Assembly (NCBI GenBank): GCA_945929965.1
Contig: CAMEOT010000001.1
Coordinates: forward strand, 1-64,000
Direction of reading: 5' to 3'
From: an uncultured Lachnospiraceae bacterium
GTDB lineage: Bacteria; Bacillota; Clostridia; Lachnospirales; Lachnospiraceae
DNA: 64,000 nt
In this document: piece after piece, positions 9,531-18,193 of the stretch
How positions within the stretch are numbered: the first letter of the stretch is position 1
How the letters are laid out: each line of letters starts with the position of its first letter
Notes under the pieces: generated by a model
Told to the model about the DNA's origin: nothing
The model's database searches: none
The model's input: only the letters and a program-made list of their open reading frames with translations
Position numbers and translations under genes: made by a program

Positions 9531-9547
9531 ATTCCTTCTCCCTCGTG

Positions 9548-11581
9548 TCAATTTTCGAAATGTACTTTGCACAAAGCCACATCTGCTACTCCTTCTTCCA
9601 GTCGGAAAAAGGAAAGGTACTCCACACTTATATCATATTTTTCGATATCTTCCTGATCGAATCCTGCACCGCCCCAGCTGATCATATAAATGGAATTTCC
9701 TTCCAGCTTGGAAAAGTCAACATCTTCATACCATAAAAATTTCGATTCCGGTAAATAGTACTTATAAATGGTATCATAGGTACTATAATTATAGATTACA
9801 TCCGCACCTTCCGGAATTTCCGAAAGTTTCTGCTGTGCATCCGTAATATACGGCACCGTCTCCATTTCTTTCGAATAAGTGATCATATAAGAAGACAGAC
9901 AGAGAATGCACATCCAGACACATAAGCATAACCAGGTCAGCATCCCTCGCATGGAATAAATCAACACAATAAATATCCATGCGAATAAAAGTGCATCCAG
10001 CATATAACGATTATGCCAGAAATGGTTCATTTTCTGTGAGATTCCCCAGCAGATCCACCATGTAAGAGGATAAATCCCCACAGTAAGTGTCAGAAAATCT
10101 CTTTTGTTTTTCTCTATTTTTTTCCAAAACAGAATCAACAATAATAATGCCGCAACATATGCCACTGCCGGAAGATACGCTGACCATTTAATATTGGTAT
10201 CAAATGACCATACGCATAATTTATTCAGATTCAGACTTGCTTTTAAATCATCCTCCGCCATACCTGTGCTGTCTCTCTGTAACATCTTCACAACCAGATA
10301 CAGTTGTGGAAGGTACAGTACCACAATCGCCGTACAGCAGCAGATCAATTTACGGAATGTCTTATTCTTCCAACAGGCAAGCATCAGATATACATAGATC
10401 AGGAACAGCGGAATTACCGCAAAATACTGGGTATAAATTGCCCCGAGTGTCACTGCTGCAAGACCTATCCAGTGCCCGATTCTGTTTCCGTTATCCAACG
10501 CAATCTCATACGCCAGTAATGCTGCTGCCAGTACGAAAAAGGTCATCCAGGAATACATTCTGACATTGATATTATAAAAGATAAAATCCGGTGCCAGTCC
10601 CAGCACAAGGATCGTCGGAATTGCTGCCTTCACGCCCCATCTTTTTTTCAATAAGGTGGCACATAAAATCATGGATGCCAGCATACCAGCCACGGACACC
10701 AGTTTATATACCATAATTTTATCGCCGAACAATATCGCAGCAATTTTCACAAACAGGAAATACAGTGGTGGATGATTGTCGATAGATTGTGCCTGGATCA
10801 CTCCCCAGAAAGAATTGTTTTTCACAATGTCCCAGGTATATGCTTCATCCCAGTCCACAGCCTGTGTAAAGCAGCTTCTCACCACCAGTGCCGTAACGAT
10901 AAGGATTTCCGCTGCCAAAATAATATTCTGGTATTTCTTCAGAAGCTCCTCTGCCTTTTTCAGCACGTTGTTTTCCTGCTTCTTCGTTATGATTTCCAGA
11001 ATGCAGCTTCCTGCCATTAGCACAAATGCCCACAGGCATAAAATATTTACAGCATTTAAAGGTTCTCCGTAGGTATAGCTTGTAACAGCCTGCCCCTCAT
11101 ACAGAACTCCGTCCACATACAGATTTTCGTTTCCGGCCGCACTGATTTCTCCGTCCGCAGTATACAGGAATCCGCTTTGTACCTGTTCCGCATTCTGTAC
11201 CTCCAGGCTCCATCGATATTCGTTCCCCTTCTTTAACCGGATCCCGGCATCTACATAGCAATATCTGTCACTATCTCCTGCCTCCAGCTGAACCGATCGC
11301 TCTGTGAGGACTTTTTCTTCTTTGTCCTTCAGTTGAAATACGGCATCACATTTTTCACCGGTAAAGTGTACTGCAAAGCCGACTTTGCGCAACACCGATT
11401 CTTGTGCAATAAAAGTCTGATCCATTTGTGTATTGTATAATTGTTCCTGATTGGTAAACAAATATGCCGTCGACCGGGTTTCGCATTTTGTATCCTTTCG
11501 CACCAGTGCAAACGGCCATACACAGAACATACACAGCAGCATCATAAAAGCAGCTGTCAGAATTCCCGCTTTTTTCTTCAT
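9548..11581 (-). CDS. Glycosyltransferase family 39-like membrane protein
   Basis: 677 residues from MKKKAGIL, which has AGGAG ten nt upstream; the ORF track starts six codons earlier. An N-terminal signal anchor precedes an extracytoplasmic beta-rich domain of about 150 residues, then about eleven membrane segments. The loop AVDWDEAYTWDIV followed by DNHPPLYFLFVK is the typical Asp-Glu catalytic loop of PMT/ArnT-type GT-C enzymes that use polyprenyl-phosphate sugars. The acceptor is unknown. It is inserted between trmR and the U32 gene, 1 nt downstream of the trmR stop, so it is probably co-transcribed with them. Confidence 0.8.
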   Translation of the reverse strand: MKKKAGILTAAFMMLLCMFCVWPFALVRKDTKCETRSTAYLFTNQEQLYNTQMDQTFIAQESVLRKVGFAVHFTGEKCDAVFQLKDKEEKVLTERSVQLEAGDSDRYCYVDAGIRLKKGNEYRWSLEVQNAEQVQSGFLYTADGEISAAGNENLYVDGVLYEGQAVTSYTYGEPLNAVNILCLWAFVLMAGSCILEIITKKQENNVLKKAEELLKKYQNIILAAEILIVTALVVRSCFTQAVDWDEAYTWDIVKNNSFWGVIQAQSIDNHPPLYFLFVKIAAILFGDKIMVYKLVSVAGMLASMILCATLLKKRWGVKAAIPTILVLGLAPDFIFYNINVRMYSWMTFFVLAAALLAYEIALDNGNRIGHWIGLAAVTLGAIYTQYFAVIPLFLIYVYLMLACWKNKTFRKLICCCTAIVVLYLPQLYLVVKMLQRDSTGMAEDDLKASLNLNKLCVWSFDTNIKWSAYLPAVAYVAALLLLILFWKKIEKNKRDFLTLTVGIYPLTWWICWGISQKMNHFWHNRYMLDALLFAWIFIVLIYSMRGMLTWLCLCVWMCILCLSSYMITYSKEMETVPYITDAQQKLSEIPEGADVIYNYSTYDTIYKYYLPESKFLWYEDVDFSKLEGNSIYMISWGGAGFDQEDIEKYDISVEYLSFFRLEEGVADVALCKVHFEN

Positions 11582-11582
11582 C

Positions 11583-12245
11583 TTACCTGTTCTCCTCATT
11601 TCTTACTACTTTCGTACTCAACGTCACGCCATCCCCCACGGGCAGAATCACTGTCTCCAGTTCGGGATGATGTTTTAATTCGTATAAATATTCCCGCATT
11701 CTCGCATGGATCGTACGGTTGCGCCTGGTGACCGCAAATCGGGATTCTATGATATCTCCGTCCTGCAATACATTATCCGAGATCAGCAGACCTCCCGGAG
11801 ACAGAAGTCTCAGAATATCCGGCAGGAAATTGATATATTGCCCCTTGGCCGCATCCATGAAGATCACATCGTAAGTACCATCCAATTCTTTCAGTATCTC
11901 TGTGGCATCGCCTTCCAAAAGAGTGATTTTGTCTTCTCTTCCATATTTATCAAAATTTTCTCTGGCTATGGGAATTCGTTTTTCATATTTTTCTATGGTT
12001 GTGATATGGCAATCCGCCGGCGCATATTCACTCATAAGTAACGCAGAAAAGCCGATAGCAGTCCCGACTTCCAGGATGCTCTTCGGCTTTGTGTATGTCA
12101 GTAAAAATTTTAACAGGCTTTGCATAGATCTGCGTATGATCGGAACCTGCGTGTCCAACGCATATTTTTCAATTTCATTCAGCCATGCGGGATTCCCGAT
12201 GTCCAGAGAATCGATAAATGCGGACATTCTCTCGTCTATGATCAT
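11583..12245 (-). CDS. trmR: SAM-dependent O-methyltransferase, TrmR-like
   Basis: 220 residues of the COMT/YrrM type. The SAM-binding motif I is ILEVGTAIGFSALLM and motif for the metal/catalytic site is VIFMDAAKGQY, followed by DNVLQDG. TrmR (YrrM) of Bacillus methylates 5-hydroxyuridine 34 of tRNA to 5-methoxyuridine; there trmR sits next to the U32 trhP genes. Here the same association is kept with a GT-C gene between them. Start supported by GGGGAG five nt upstream. A generic small-molecule O-methyltransferase remains possible on sequence alone. Confidence 0.82.
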   Translation of the reverse strand: MIIDERMSAFIDSLDIGNPAWLNEIEKYALDTQVPIIRRSMQSLLKFLLTYTKPKSILEVGTAIGFSALLMSEYAPADCHITTIEKYEKRIPIARENFDKYGREDKITLLEGDATEILKELDGTYDVIFMDAAKGQYINFLPDILRLLSPGGLLISDNVLQDGDIIESRFAVTRRNRTIHARMREYLYELKHHPELETVILPVGDGVTLSTKVVRNEENR

Positions 12246-12272
12246 AATACTCCCCGTTTCTATTGTCCGTTT

Positions 12273-12725
12273 TTATTGTGCAACGGTTTCCAGCGGTTGT
12301 GTCTCGCCGGTCAGTGCGCTGCCGTTATCTATGATCTCAACGGATTCTTCTTCCGTACTTTCCGTCTGTCCAGCCATGACTTCCATCATTTCCTCTGCGG
12401 TCATAGCAGTACTCAGTTCATAAGTTCCGGGTTTCCAATCCTTTTTATACTCAGATAACAGATACTGTAATGCGAACAGTCTGCCGTCTCGTACCAGTCC
12501 CTTTTCCTGCATGACCGTACCGATCTCCGTTGCGGACATATCGGAGGTCAGCGTCACCGTAACCTTACGGCCTTCTCCGGAGGAAACTGCCGGCTCTGTG
12601 AAAATACGATATCCGTAATCATAACATTTGGATACACCAGTATATACCATATATACTACGATCACCACAAACACTACTTTTAAGATTGCGCCCAAAACGG
12701 CGCCTGCTAAATTAGCTGCTTTCAT
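12273..12725 (-). CDS. MltG/YceG-like short membrane protein without catalytic domain
   Basis: 150 residues with one membrane segment (about 13-31), then an extracytoplasmic part with VTLTSDMSATEIGTVMQEKGLVRDG and a PGTYELSTAMTAEEMMEVM stretch. That matches the LysM-like N-terminal region of the endolytic transglycosylase MltG, including the typical PGTY-L motif. The catalytic YceG domain that should follow (another ~180 residues with a Glu nucleophile) is absent; the protein ends in an acidic low-complexity tail. It may modulate peptidoglycan synthesis without cleaving glycan. Ribosome binding site AAAGGA precedes the ATG. Confidence 0.75.
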   Translation of the reverse strand: MKAANLAGAVLGAILKVVFVVIVVYMVYTGVSKCYDYGYRIFTEPAVSSGEGRKVTVTLTSDMSATEIGTVMQEKGLVRDGRLFALQYLLSEYKKDWKPGTYELSTAMTAEEMMEVMAGQTESTEEESVEIIDNGSALTGETQPLETVAQ

Positions 12726-12748
12726 GTTGTTGTCCTTTCCTACTGGAA

Positions 12749-13084
12749 CTACTCGAACCTCATCTGATCGGTAACATAGAGACCGATCTCCTGCATCATA
12801 CGGCAGAAAGCAAGCTCCGCCGCCAGGAAATCAGATACCAGCGGATTCTCACGGAACGCTTCATTCTCTCTGGTGAACTGATCGATCTTGTCAAAATTGG
12901 TGTCCTTACTGGTCTGCAGTTCAAAGTTTCTGGTCCGGAAATCATCGATCTGCCGTTTCAGCTCCGGCTGCTCTTTGACACGCGCCAATTGCCTCTGATA
13001 TTCCAGATAGGCGTCCGTGTTCCGGATTGCGCCGACCAGTTGTTTCACTGCCTCGTTCACATTTTCGTCCGCTGTAATCTTCAT
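12749..13084 (-). CDS. YlbF/YmcA family protein
   Basis: 111-residue, almost entirely helical, charged protein of the DUF964 (Com_YlbF) family. In Bacillus, YlbF, YmcA and YaaT form the RicAFT complex that promotes RNase Y mRNA maturation and affects competence, biofilm and sporulation. The neighbouring upstream gene is RNase J, so an RNA-decay link is attractive but inferred. Members of the family in anaerobes often lack the partner proteins. Ribosome binding site GAAAGG and a 31-nt gap to rnjA suggest one operon. Confidence 0.85.
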   Translation of the reverse strand: MKITADENVNEAVKQLVGAIRNTDAYLEYQRQLARVKEQPELKRQIDDFRTRNFELQTSKDTNFDKIDQFTRENEAFRENPLVSDFLAAELAFCRMMQEIGLYVTDQMRFE

Positions 13085-13115
13085 CTGCTTACGACCTTTC
13101 CAGCAATCGCTAATA

Positions 13116-14792
13116 TTACACTTCCATAATGATCGGAAGGATCATGGGACGTCTCTTGGTCTTCTTCCATACATAATCACCGAGGACATCCTTGGTAGTA
13201 GTCTTCAGTTTGCCCCAATCCGTGATTCCCTTATCCAGGCATGCCTGCAGCGCATCATCCACGGTACGTCTTGCTTCCTCGATCAGTTCGTCGGATTCCT
13301 TCACATATACAAAACCTCTGGACACGATATCGGGGCCGGCTACCAGTTCACCGCTGGCTCTGTCCAGACTCATAACCACGATCATAATACCATCTTCTGC
13401 CAGGTGCTGTCTATCTCTCAACACTACATTTCCGACATCACCGACACCCAGACCGTCTACGAGGATCGCGCCTACGGGTACTCTGCCGCTGACCCTTGCC
13501 TGCTCCTCGCTGACTTCCAGTACATCGCCGGAGGACAGGATGAAAATATTGTCCTTGCTGATGCCAAGGTTCTCTGCGATCTTCGCCTGTGCTTTCAGAT
13601 GCTTGTATTCACCATGGACAGGAACTGCATACTTCGGATGGATCAGGGTATAGATCAGTTTGATCTCTTCCTGGCAGGCATGTCCGGATACATGGGCATC
13701 CTGGAAAATAACATCTGCGCCCTTACGTAACAGTTCGTTAATGATCTTCGTTACGGACTTCTCATTGCCCGGAATGGGATTCGAGGAGAAAATTACGGTA
13801 TCGCCGGCACCGATGGTGATCTTGCGGTGCATGTTGTTTGCCATACGGGACAGAGCTGCCATACTCTCGCCCTGGCTTCCGGTGGTGATGATGACCTGCT
13901 GCTCATCGGGATAGTTTTTCATCTGATCCAGATCCACCAGTGTATTTTCCGGAATATTAATGCATTCCAGCTTGATGGCAGTATCCAGAATATTCACCAT
14001 GCTTCTGCCTTCCACAGCCACTTTACGCCCAAATTTATATGCAGTATTGATGATCTGCTGCACGCGGTCTACGTTGGATGCAAACGTTGCCACGAAGATC
14101 CTGGTATTCTTATGTTCCTCAAACAAAGTATCAAAAGTCTTACCCACAGTCTTCTCGGAAGGAGTAAAACCGGGACGCTCTGCGTTGGTAGAATCACACA
14201 TCAGTGCCAGTACACCCTTTTTACCGATCTCGGCAAAACGCTGTAAGTCAATGGCATCACCGTATACCGGTGTGTAGTCCACCTTGAAGTCTCCGGTGTG
14301 CACCACGATACCGGCAGGGGAATAAATTGCCAGTGCTGCGGCATCTACGATGCTGTGATTCGTCTTGATGAATTCCACACGGAAATCACCCAGATTGATG
14401 GACTGACCGAACTTCACCACTTTGCGTTTGGTCTTCTTCATGAGATTATGCTCTGTCAGCTTGTTCTCAATGATCCCCATGGTCAGACGGGTTGCGTAGA
14501 TGGGCACATTGATATCACGCAACACATAGGGCAGTGCCCCGATATGATCCTCATGTCCATGAGTGATGACAAATCCCTTTACCTTATCGATATTATCCTT
14601 CAGATATGTTACATCGGGAATGACCAGATCGATTCCCAGCATATCATCCGCAGGGAAAGACAGTCCGCAGTCCACCACAATAATACTGTCCTCATACTGG
14701 AAGGCAGTAATGTTCATACCGATCTGCTCCAGACCGCCCAAAGGAATGATCTTCAGGCCTGAAGCGTTACTATTCTCTTTTTTCTTTTTCAA
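13116..14792 (-). CDS. rnjA: Ribonuclease J
   Basis: Metallo-beta-lactamase/beta-CASP ribonuclease with 5'-3' exonuclease and endonuclease activity in mRNA decay and rRNA maturation. The metal motif HGHEDH is at about 78-83, the beta-CASP domain with MCDSTNAERPGFT follows, and the C-terminal dimerisation domain is complete. The start is a TTG codon preceded by GGAGGT with 8-nt spacing; the ORF-track start five codons upstream would overlap that ribosome binding site. Length of 558 residues is normal for the family. Only one RNase J gene is visible in the window. Confidence 0.95.
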   Translation of the reverse strand: MKKKKENSNASGLKIIPLGGLEQIGMNITAFQYEDSIIVVDCGLSFPADDMLGIDLVIPDVTYLKDNIDKVKGFVITHGHEDHIGALPYVLRDINVPIYATRLTMGIIENKLTEHNLMKKTKRKVVKFGQSINLGDFRVEFIKTNHSIVDAAALAIYSPAGIVVHTGDFKVDYTPVYGDAIDLQRFAEIGKKGVLALMCDSTNAERPGFTPSEKTVGKTFDTLFEEHKNTRIFVATFASNVDRVQQIINTAYKFGRKVAVEGRSMVNILDTAIKLECINIPENTLVDLDQMKNYPDEQQVIITTGSQGESMAALSRMANNMHRKITIGAGDTVIFSSNPIPGNEKSVTKIINELLRKGADVIFQDAHVSGHACQEEIKLIYTLIHPKYAVPVHGEYKHLKAQAKIAENLGISKDNIFILSSGDVLEVSEEQARVSGRVPVGAILVDGLGVGDVGNVVLRDRQHLAEDGIMIVVMSLDRASGELVAGPDIVSRGFVYVKESDELIEEARRTVDDALQACLDKGITDWGKLKTTTKDVLGDYVWKKTKRRPMILPIIMEV

Positions 14793-15138
14793 CGAATTTA
14801 CCTCCAAATTCTATACGTCTATACAACTGTTCTTAGTGTATGTATCCAGGCGTTAGAATGGATTGTTATGCTCTGCAAAGAAAGACCTGTGATTTACCTC
14901 CCGTTTTCACGGCTCTCTTCTCGAAAACTCCCGTGAAAATCAGATATCCCAGATCTTACGATTTCATCAAAATAACGGCTTTTTCTCATGCCCTTCGTGT
15001 ATTCCCTGTCACTTTTGGCATAAAATCCATTATATGTCGAAATCGGCAAAGCCTCCAATATCCCTCTCTGCCAATCATACAAATCATATATAAATATAAG
15101 ACCGTCCTTCTCGCAGGACCGCCTGTATTTATCTAAAA
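14793..15138. other. 346-bp intergenic region with palindrome
   Basis: Between rnjA and the DUF1292 gene. It holds a 9-bp inverted repeat TTTTCACGG (14904-14912)/CCGTGAAAA (14931-14939) and, next to DUF1292, a likely terminator. A 62-codon minus-strand ORF (14894-15082) lacks a ribosome binding site and is not annotated as a gene. The promoter of rnjA must lie in the left half but no clean -35/-10 pair is visible. Confidence 0.5.
15099..15124 (-). terminator. Likely terminator of the ireB-ruvX-DUF1292 operon
   Basis: On the minus strand GCGGTCCT pairs with AGGACGGT around a short loop, followed by the U-rich TTATATTTATAT. It begins 15 nt after the DUF1292 stop codon. Confidence 0.65.
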
Positions 15139-15402
15139 TTAAATTAAATCAATGTCCTCCAGCATATCCGCAAATACTCCGGATACTGCTTCCAGTTCTT
15201 CATCATCGGAGACTACATCATAGATGCTCTCTTCTTCTCCATCCTGAGACATATCCTTCAGGATCAGGGCATCTCCGTCTCCCTCTTCCACATCGGTTAC
15301 CAGGATGTAATTGTGTCCACCGATTCTGGTCTGTTCCAGTACATAAAATTCTACAGGTTCTTCGCCCTCCGGGCGAAATGTGATCTTTTCCAATTTACTC
15401 AT
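15139..15402 (-). CDS. DUF1292 family protein (YrzB-like)
   Basis: 87-residue acidic protein ([24 protein letters not shown] at the start, [19 protein letters not shown] in the middle). Function unknown. Its position downstream of ireB and ruvX is conserved across Firmicutes, and here its ATG overlaps the ruvX stop by 4 nt, so it is translationally coupled. A strongly acidic beta-rich fold is characteristic of the family. Confidence 0.9.
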   Translation of the reverse strand: MSKLEKITFRPEGEEPVEFYVLEQTRIGGHNYILVTDVEEGDGDALILKDMSQDGEEESIYDVVSDDEELEAVSGVFADMLEDIDLI

Positions 15403-15842
15403 TCTGATTCCTTTTTCTTCTCATTGTTCCTGCGATCCAGATATCCCTGCAGGATCAGGGTTGCTGCGATCATATCCACGTAATCCTTGCGGTTCTCGCG
15501 ACGGATCCCCGCTTCCATCATTGCCTTGTCCGCAGCTACGGTAGTCAGTCTCTCATCCCAGAAATATACAGGCAGACCGGTCCTGCGTTCCAGCTTCTCC
15601 TTGAACTCTTTGGTCAGTTCCACGCGGACGCCTTCCGTATCGTTCATGTTCTTGGGAAGTCCCAGTACGATCTCTTCCACTTCATTCTCTACGATCAGTT
15701 CCTCGATGCGGGCTAATGTCTGCCGTAATTTATTCTCTTCCTTGCGGCGAATGATCTCTACTCCCTGCGCAGTTAAGAGCAGACTGTCGCTAATCGCCAC
15801 GCCCACGGTACGTGAGCCGAAATCCAAACCCATGATACGCAT
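15399..15842 (-). CDS. ruvX: Holliday junction resolvase-like protein RuvX/YqgF
   Basis: 147 residues with an RNase H-like fold: [19 protein letters not shown] carries the first catalytic Asp, [13 protein letters not shown] the second strand motif, and [13 protein letters not shown] the later acidic motif; [13 protein letters not shown] ends the domain with another Asp before it. YqgF proteins act as nucleases in Holliday junction or pre-16S rRNA processing; which applies here is not shown. AGGAGG lies before the ATG. It is part of ireB-ruvX-DUF1292. Confidence 0.94.
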   Translation of the reverse strand: MRIMGLDFGSRTVGVAISDSLLLTAQGVEIIRRKEENKLRQTLARIEELIVENEVEEIVLGLPKNMNDTEGVRVELTKEFKEKLERRTGLPVYFWDERLTTVAADKAMMEAGIRRENRKDYVDMIAATLILQGYLDRRNNEKKKESE

Positions 15843-15865
15843 GTGGGGCCTCCTGATAGTTGTGA

Positions 15866-16129
15866 TTATTTCCAGTGTTTGGTCCTGATATACTCCGTGA
15901 GCAGTTCTTCTACCAATTCATCCCGTTCCACCTTCATGATCAGGCTGCGGGCATTCTTATGGCTGGTAATATAAGTGGGGTCTCCGCTCATAATATAACC
16001 GACAATCTGGTTCACCGGGTTGTATCCCTTCTCTGTCAGTGCCTCATATACGGTAGCAAGCACCAGCTTTACGCCGGTCTCAGGTTCTGTCTCTACCTTG
16101 AAGTATTGTGTATTTCCTAAGTCCTGCAT
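15866..16129 (-). CDS. ireB: IreB family regulatory phosphoprotein
   Basis: 87 residues of the former DUF965 family (YrzL). In Enterococcus, IreB is phosphorylated on N-terminal threonines by the PASTA kinase IreK and negatively regulates cephalosporin resistance. Here a threonine occurs at position 7 (GNTQYF), and the conserved core [21 protein letters not shown] follows. The order ireB-ruvX-DUF1292 is conserved in Firmicutes, although alaS, often found upstream, is replaced here by mtaB. Confidence 0.93.
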   Translation of the reverse strand: MQDLGNTQYFKVETEPETGVKLVLATVYEALTEKGYNPVNQIVGYIMSGDPTYITSHKNARSLIMKVERDELVEELLTEYIRTKHWK

Positions 16130-16165
16130 ATGATCCTCTTATTCTGCCTTAATGCAATTTCTGTA

Positions 16166-16215
16166 ACTATTCAGAGCCCCATTCGCAAAACCGCTGCCAT
16201 GCAGCTCTGAATAGT
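16166..16215. repeat. Inverted repeat, CTATTCAG family
   Basis: ACTATTCAGAGC (16166-16177) and GCTCTGAATAGT (16204-16215) are perfect 12-bp inverted repeats in the mtaB-ireB gap. On the plus side it is followed by a short T-run, but both flanking genes are on the minus strand, so it is not an obvious terminator for them. It shares its ends with the hairpins at 4350 and 18137. Confidence 0.7.
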
Positions 16216-16248
16216 CGCATTTTTCCGTTATGCCTTATATTACCGCAT

Positions 16249-17709
16249 TTACTTTGAAAATTCAAGGGGTGATAGTAATAGGATTTCATCCGTCAAAAAA
16301 CCCTGTACCCTGCCGCATATCACGGTATTTGCAACATTTTTTTTATTTTCCTTCACAGAGACAGCCAGTTTGACATAATCTCTCGTGTGTCCCAGCAGAT
16401 ATTCCGTTCCGTCAATCTCCTTCGTCTCTTCCAACAGCACTTCCGCCTCCTGCCCCAGGTAATGTGCCCGAAACTGCTTCGACTGCTCCTTTTCCATTGC
16501 CAGAAGCTCTGCACTTCTGACTGTCTTTATCTGATCCGGTACCTGGTGAGGCATCACGGCCGCTCTGGTGCCTGCCCGTTTGGAATACTTGAAAATATGC
16601 ATCTCAAAGAATTGAATCCGGTCTAAAAATCCTACCGTCTGCGCAAACTCTTCCTCGGTCTCCCCGGGGAAGCCCACGATAACATCCGTAGTAATCGCCG
16701 GGTGATCGAATACCTTGCGGAGCAGTGCTACGCTTTCCGCATATTCTTCGGAAGTATACTTACGGTTCATACGGCGCAGTGTCGCATCACAGCCGCTCTG
16801 TAAGGACAAATGGAAATGGGGACACAGCTTTGGCAGTGCCGCCATTCTTGCTGCAGTCTCTTCTGTGACGATGCGGGGTTCCAGGGAACCGATTCGGATC
16901 CGCTCAATACCTTCAATATCATGGATCCGTTCCAGCAGATCGATCAGCTTACTGCTACCGGAATAATCTCTTCTCTCCTCATCTTCTTTTAATACGGAGA
17001 CACTTTCTCCCCGCTTCCAGGCTTCCTCGTCAAAATCAATGCCGTAGGAGCTGATATGGATACCTGTCAGTACGATCTCCCGGTAACCGTTCTTCGCCAT
17101 GCCGGTGATCTCCCGGATGATATCCTCCGCCCTGCGGCTGCGGACTCTGCCTCTGGCATAAGGGATAACGCAGTAAGAGCAGAACTGATTGCAGCCGTCC
17201 TGAATTTTAATATAGGCACGGGTGTGCTCTGCCGTCTGTTTCAGAGTCATTTCTTCGTATTCTGCGGTATGGTTAATATCAATGACAGTAGTGTCATGCA
17301 GAGTCTTGTCCACTCCATGTCCGATATTTTCTGCATTCTCCGCCACCGCATCTTCCTGTTCCAGATCCCGTAAATACTCCTCCAGAATGGATGCCAGATC
17401 CTTCTTGCGGTTGTTGCCGATCGCCAGATCAATGCAGGGATCCTGCTCCACATCTTCCCTTCCGGTCTGCACATAGCAGCCCACTGCCACTACCAGTGCT
17501 GCCGGATTTTTCTGTTTCGCGCGATGAAGCATCTGTCTGCTTTTCCGGTCTGCAATATTGGTAACCGTGCAGGTATTTACGATGTAAATATCCGCGATTT
17601 CATCAAATGGTACAATAGTATAACCTTTTTCTTGTAACATTTGTTGCATTACTTCTATTTCATAGGAATTAACCTTACATCCAAGGTTGTGTAATGCTAC
17701 ACTTTTCAT
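16249..17709 (-). CDS. mtaB: tRNA t6A37 methylthiotransferase
   Basis: Radical-SAM enzyme that converts t6A37 to ms2t6A37 in tRNAs reading ANN codons. The N-terminal UPF0004 domain (LGCKVNSYEIEVM, NTCTVTNIADRKSRQ, VVAVGCYVQTG) supplies three cysteines for the auxiliary cluster; the radical-SAM motif CNQFCSYCVIPYARGRVRSR follows near 175; a C-terminal TRAM domain is present. The ATG of MKSVALHNLG is preferred because GAGG lies 8 nt upstream, four codons inside the ORF-track frame. 486 residues is slightly long, from an acidic insertion near 125-150. Confidence 0.94.
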   Translation of the reverse strand: MKSVALHNLGCKVNSYEIEVMQQMLQEKGYTIVPFDEIADIYIVNTCTVTNIADRKSRQMLHRAKQKNPAALVVAVGCYVQTGREDVEQDPCIDLAIGNNRKKDLASILEEYLRDLEQEDAVAENAENIGHGVDKTLHDTTVIDINHTAEYEEMTLKQTAEHTRAYIKIQDGCNQFCSYCVIPYARGRVRSRRAEDIIREITGMAKNGYREIVLTGIHISSYGIDFDEEAWKRGESVSVLKEDEERRDYSGSSKLIDLLERIHDIEGIERIRIGSLEPRIVTEETAARMAALPKLCPHFHLSLQSGCDATLRRMNRKYTSEEYAESVALLRKVFDHPAITTDVIVGFPGETEEEFAQTVGFLDRIQFFEMHIFKYSKRAGTRAAVMPHQVPDQIKTVRSAELLAMEKEQSKQFRAHYLGQEAEVLLEETKEIDGTEYLLGHTRDYVKLAVSVKENKKNVANTVICGRVQGFLTDEILLLSPLEFSK

Positions 17710-17742
17710 AGGATTCCTCACTTTTTTTGTATTGTTTTCGTC

Positions 17743-17771
17743 TTGACTTTTGCTCGTTCAGCCATTAATAT
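17743..17771 (+). promoter_or_regulatory. Promoter of the HPr-like gene
   Basis: -35 TTGACT (17743-17748), 17-nt spacer, -10 TAATAT (17766-17771), about 40 nt before the start codon at 17812. Confidence 0.75.
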
Positions 17772-17811
17772 GAAGTCAGAAGGTATGACACACATTAAGG
17801 AGGTAGTCAAC

Positions 17812-18042
17812 ATGAAGACAGTTCAGATTTCTTTAAATTCTATTGATAAGGTAAAATCTTTCGTAAACGATATTACTAAGTTCGATTATGATTTCGATCT
17901 TGTATCCGGCAGATACGTAATTGATGCAAAGTCCATCATGGGTATCTTCAGTCTGGATCTTTCCAAGCCTATCGACCTGAACATCCATGCAGAGGATGGC
18001 GCCGATGAGGTTCTGGAAGTATTAAAGCCTTATCTGGTATAA
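17812..18042 (+). CDS. HPr-like protein lacking the catalytic histidine
   Basis: 76-residue protein of the HPr fold. The regulatory serine region AKSIMGIFSLDLSKP aligns with the Ser46 segment of HPr, but the N-terminal segment ISLNSIDKVKSFVND has no histidine where HPr has GIHARPA. It therefore cannot carry phosphate in the PTS relay, but could still be a substrate of HPr kinase and act through CcpA, as Crh does in Bacillus (inference). AAGGAGG lies upstream of the chosen ATG, which is 23 codons inside the ORF-track frame. Transcribed alone, divergently from mtaB. Confidence 0.85.
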   Translation: MKTVQISLNSIDKVKSFVNDITKFDYDFDLVSGRYVIDAKSIMGIFSLDLSKPIDLNIHAEDGADEVLEVLKPYLV

Positions 18043-18082
18043 GTTACCGATTCGGGAATCCGAATACATAGTAAGACAGAGA

Positions 18083-18119
18083 ACACCTTGAGAGACGCAA
18101 TCCTCTTGAGGTGTTTTTT
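18083..18119 (+). terminator. Terminator of the HPr-like gene
   Basis: ACACCTTGAGAG pairs with CTCTTGAGGTGT (12 bp with two G-U pairs) around an 8-nt loop and runs into TTTTTT. Confidence 0.92.
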
Positions 18120-18136
18120 ATATGCCGTTCCAAAAA

Positions 18137-18181
18137 AGTAACTATTCAGCACCTCTGTTTCTCCGGTTCTGAATAGTTACT
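18137..18181 (-). terminator. Terminator of thiI, also a CTATTCAG-family repeat
   Basis: A 13-bp perfect inverted repeat AGTAACTATTCAG/CTGAATAGTTACT. On the minus strand it is followed by TTTTTTGG, 13 nt past the thiI stop, so it can terminate thiI. Its stem sequence is shared with the repeats at 16166 and 4350. Confidence 0.75.
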
Positions 18182-18193
18182 CTGCATTCGCAC

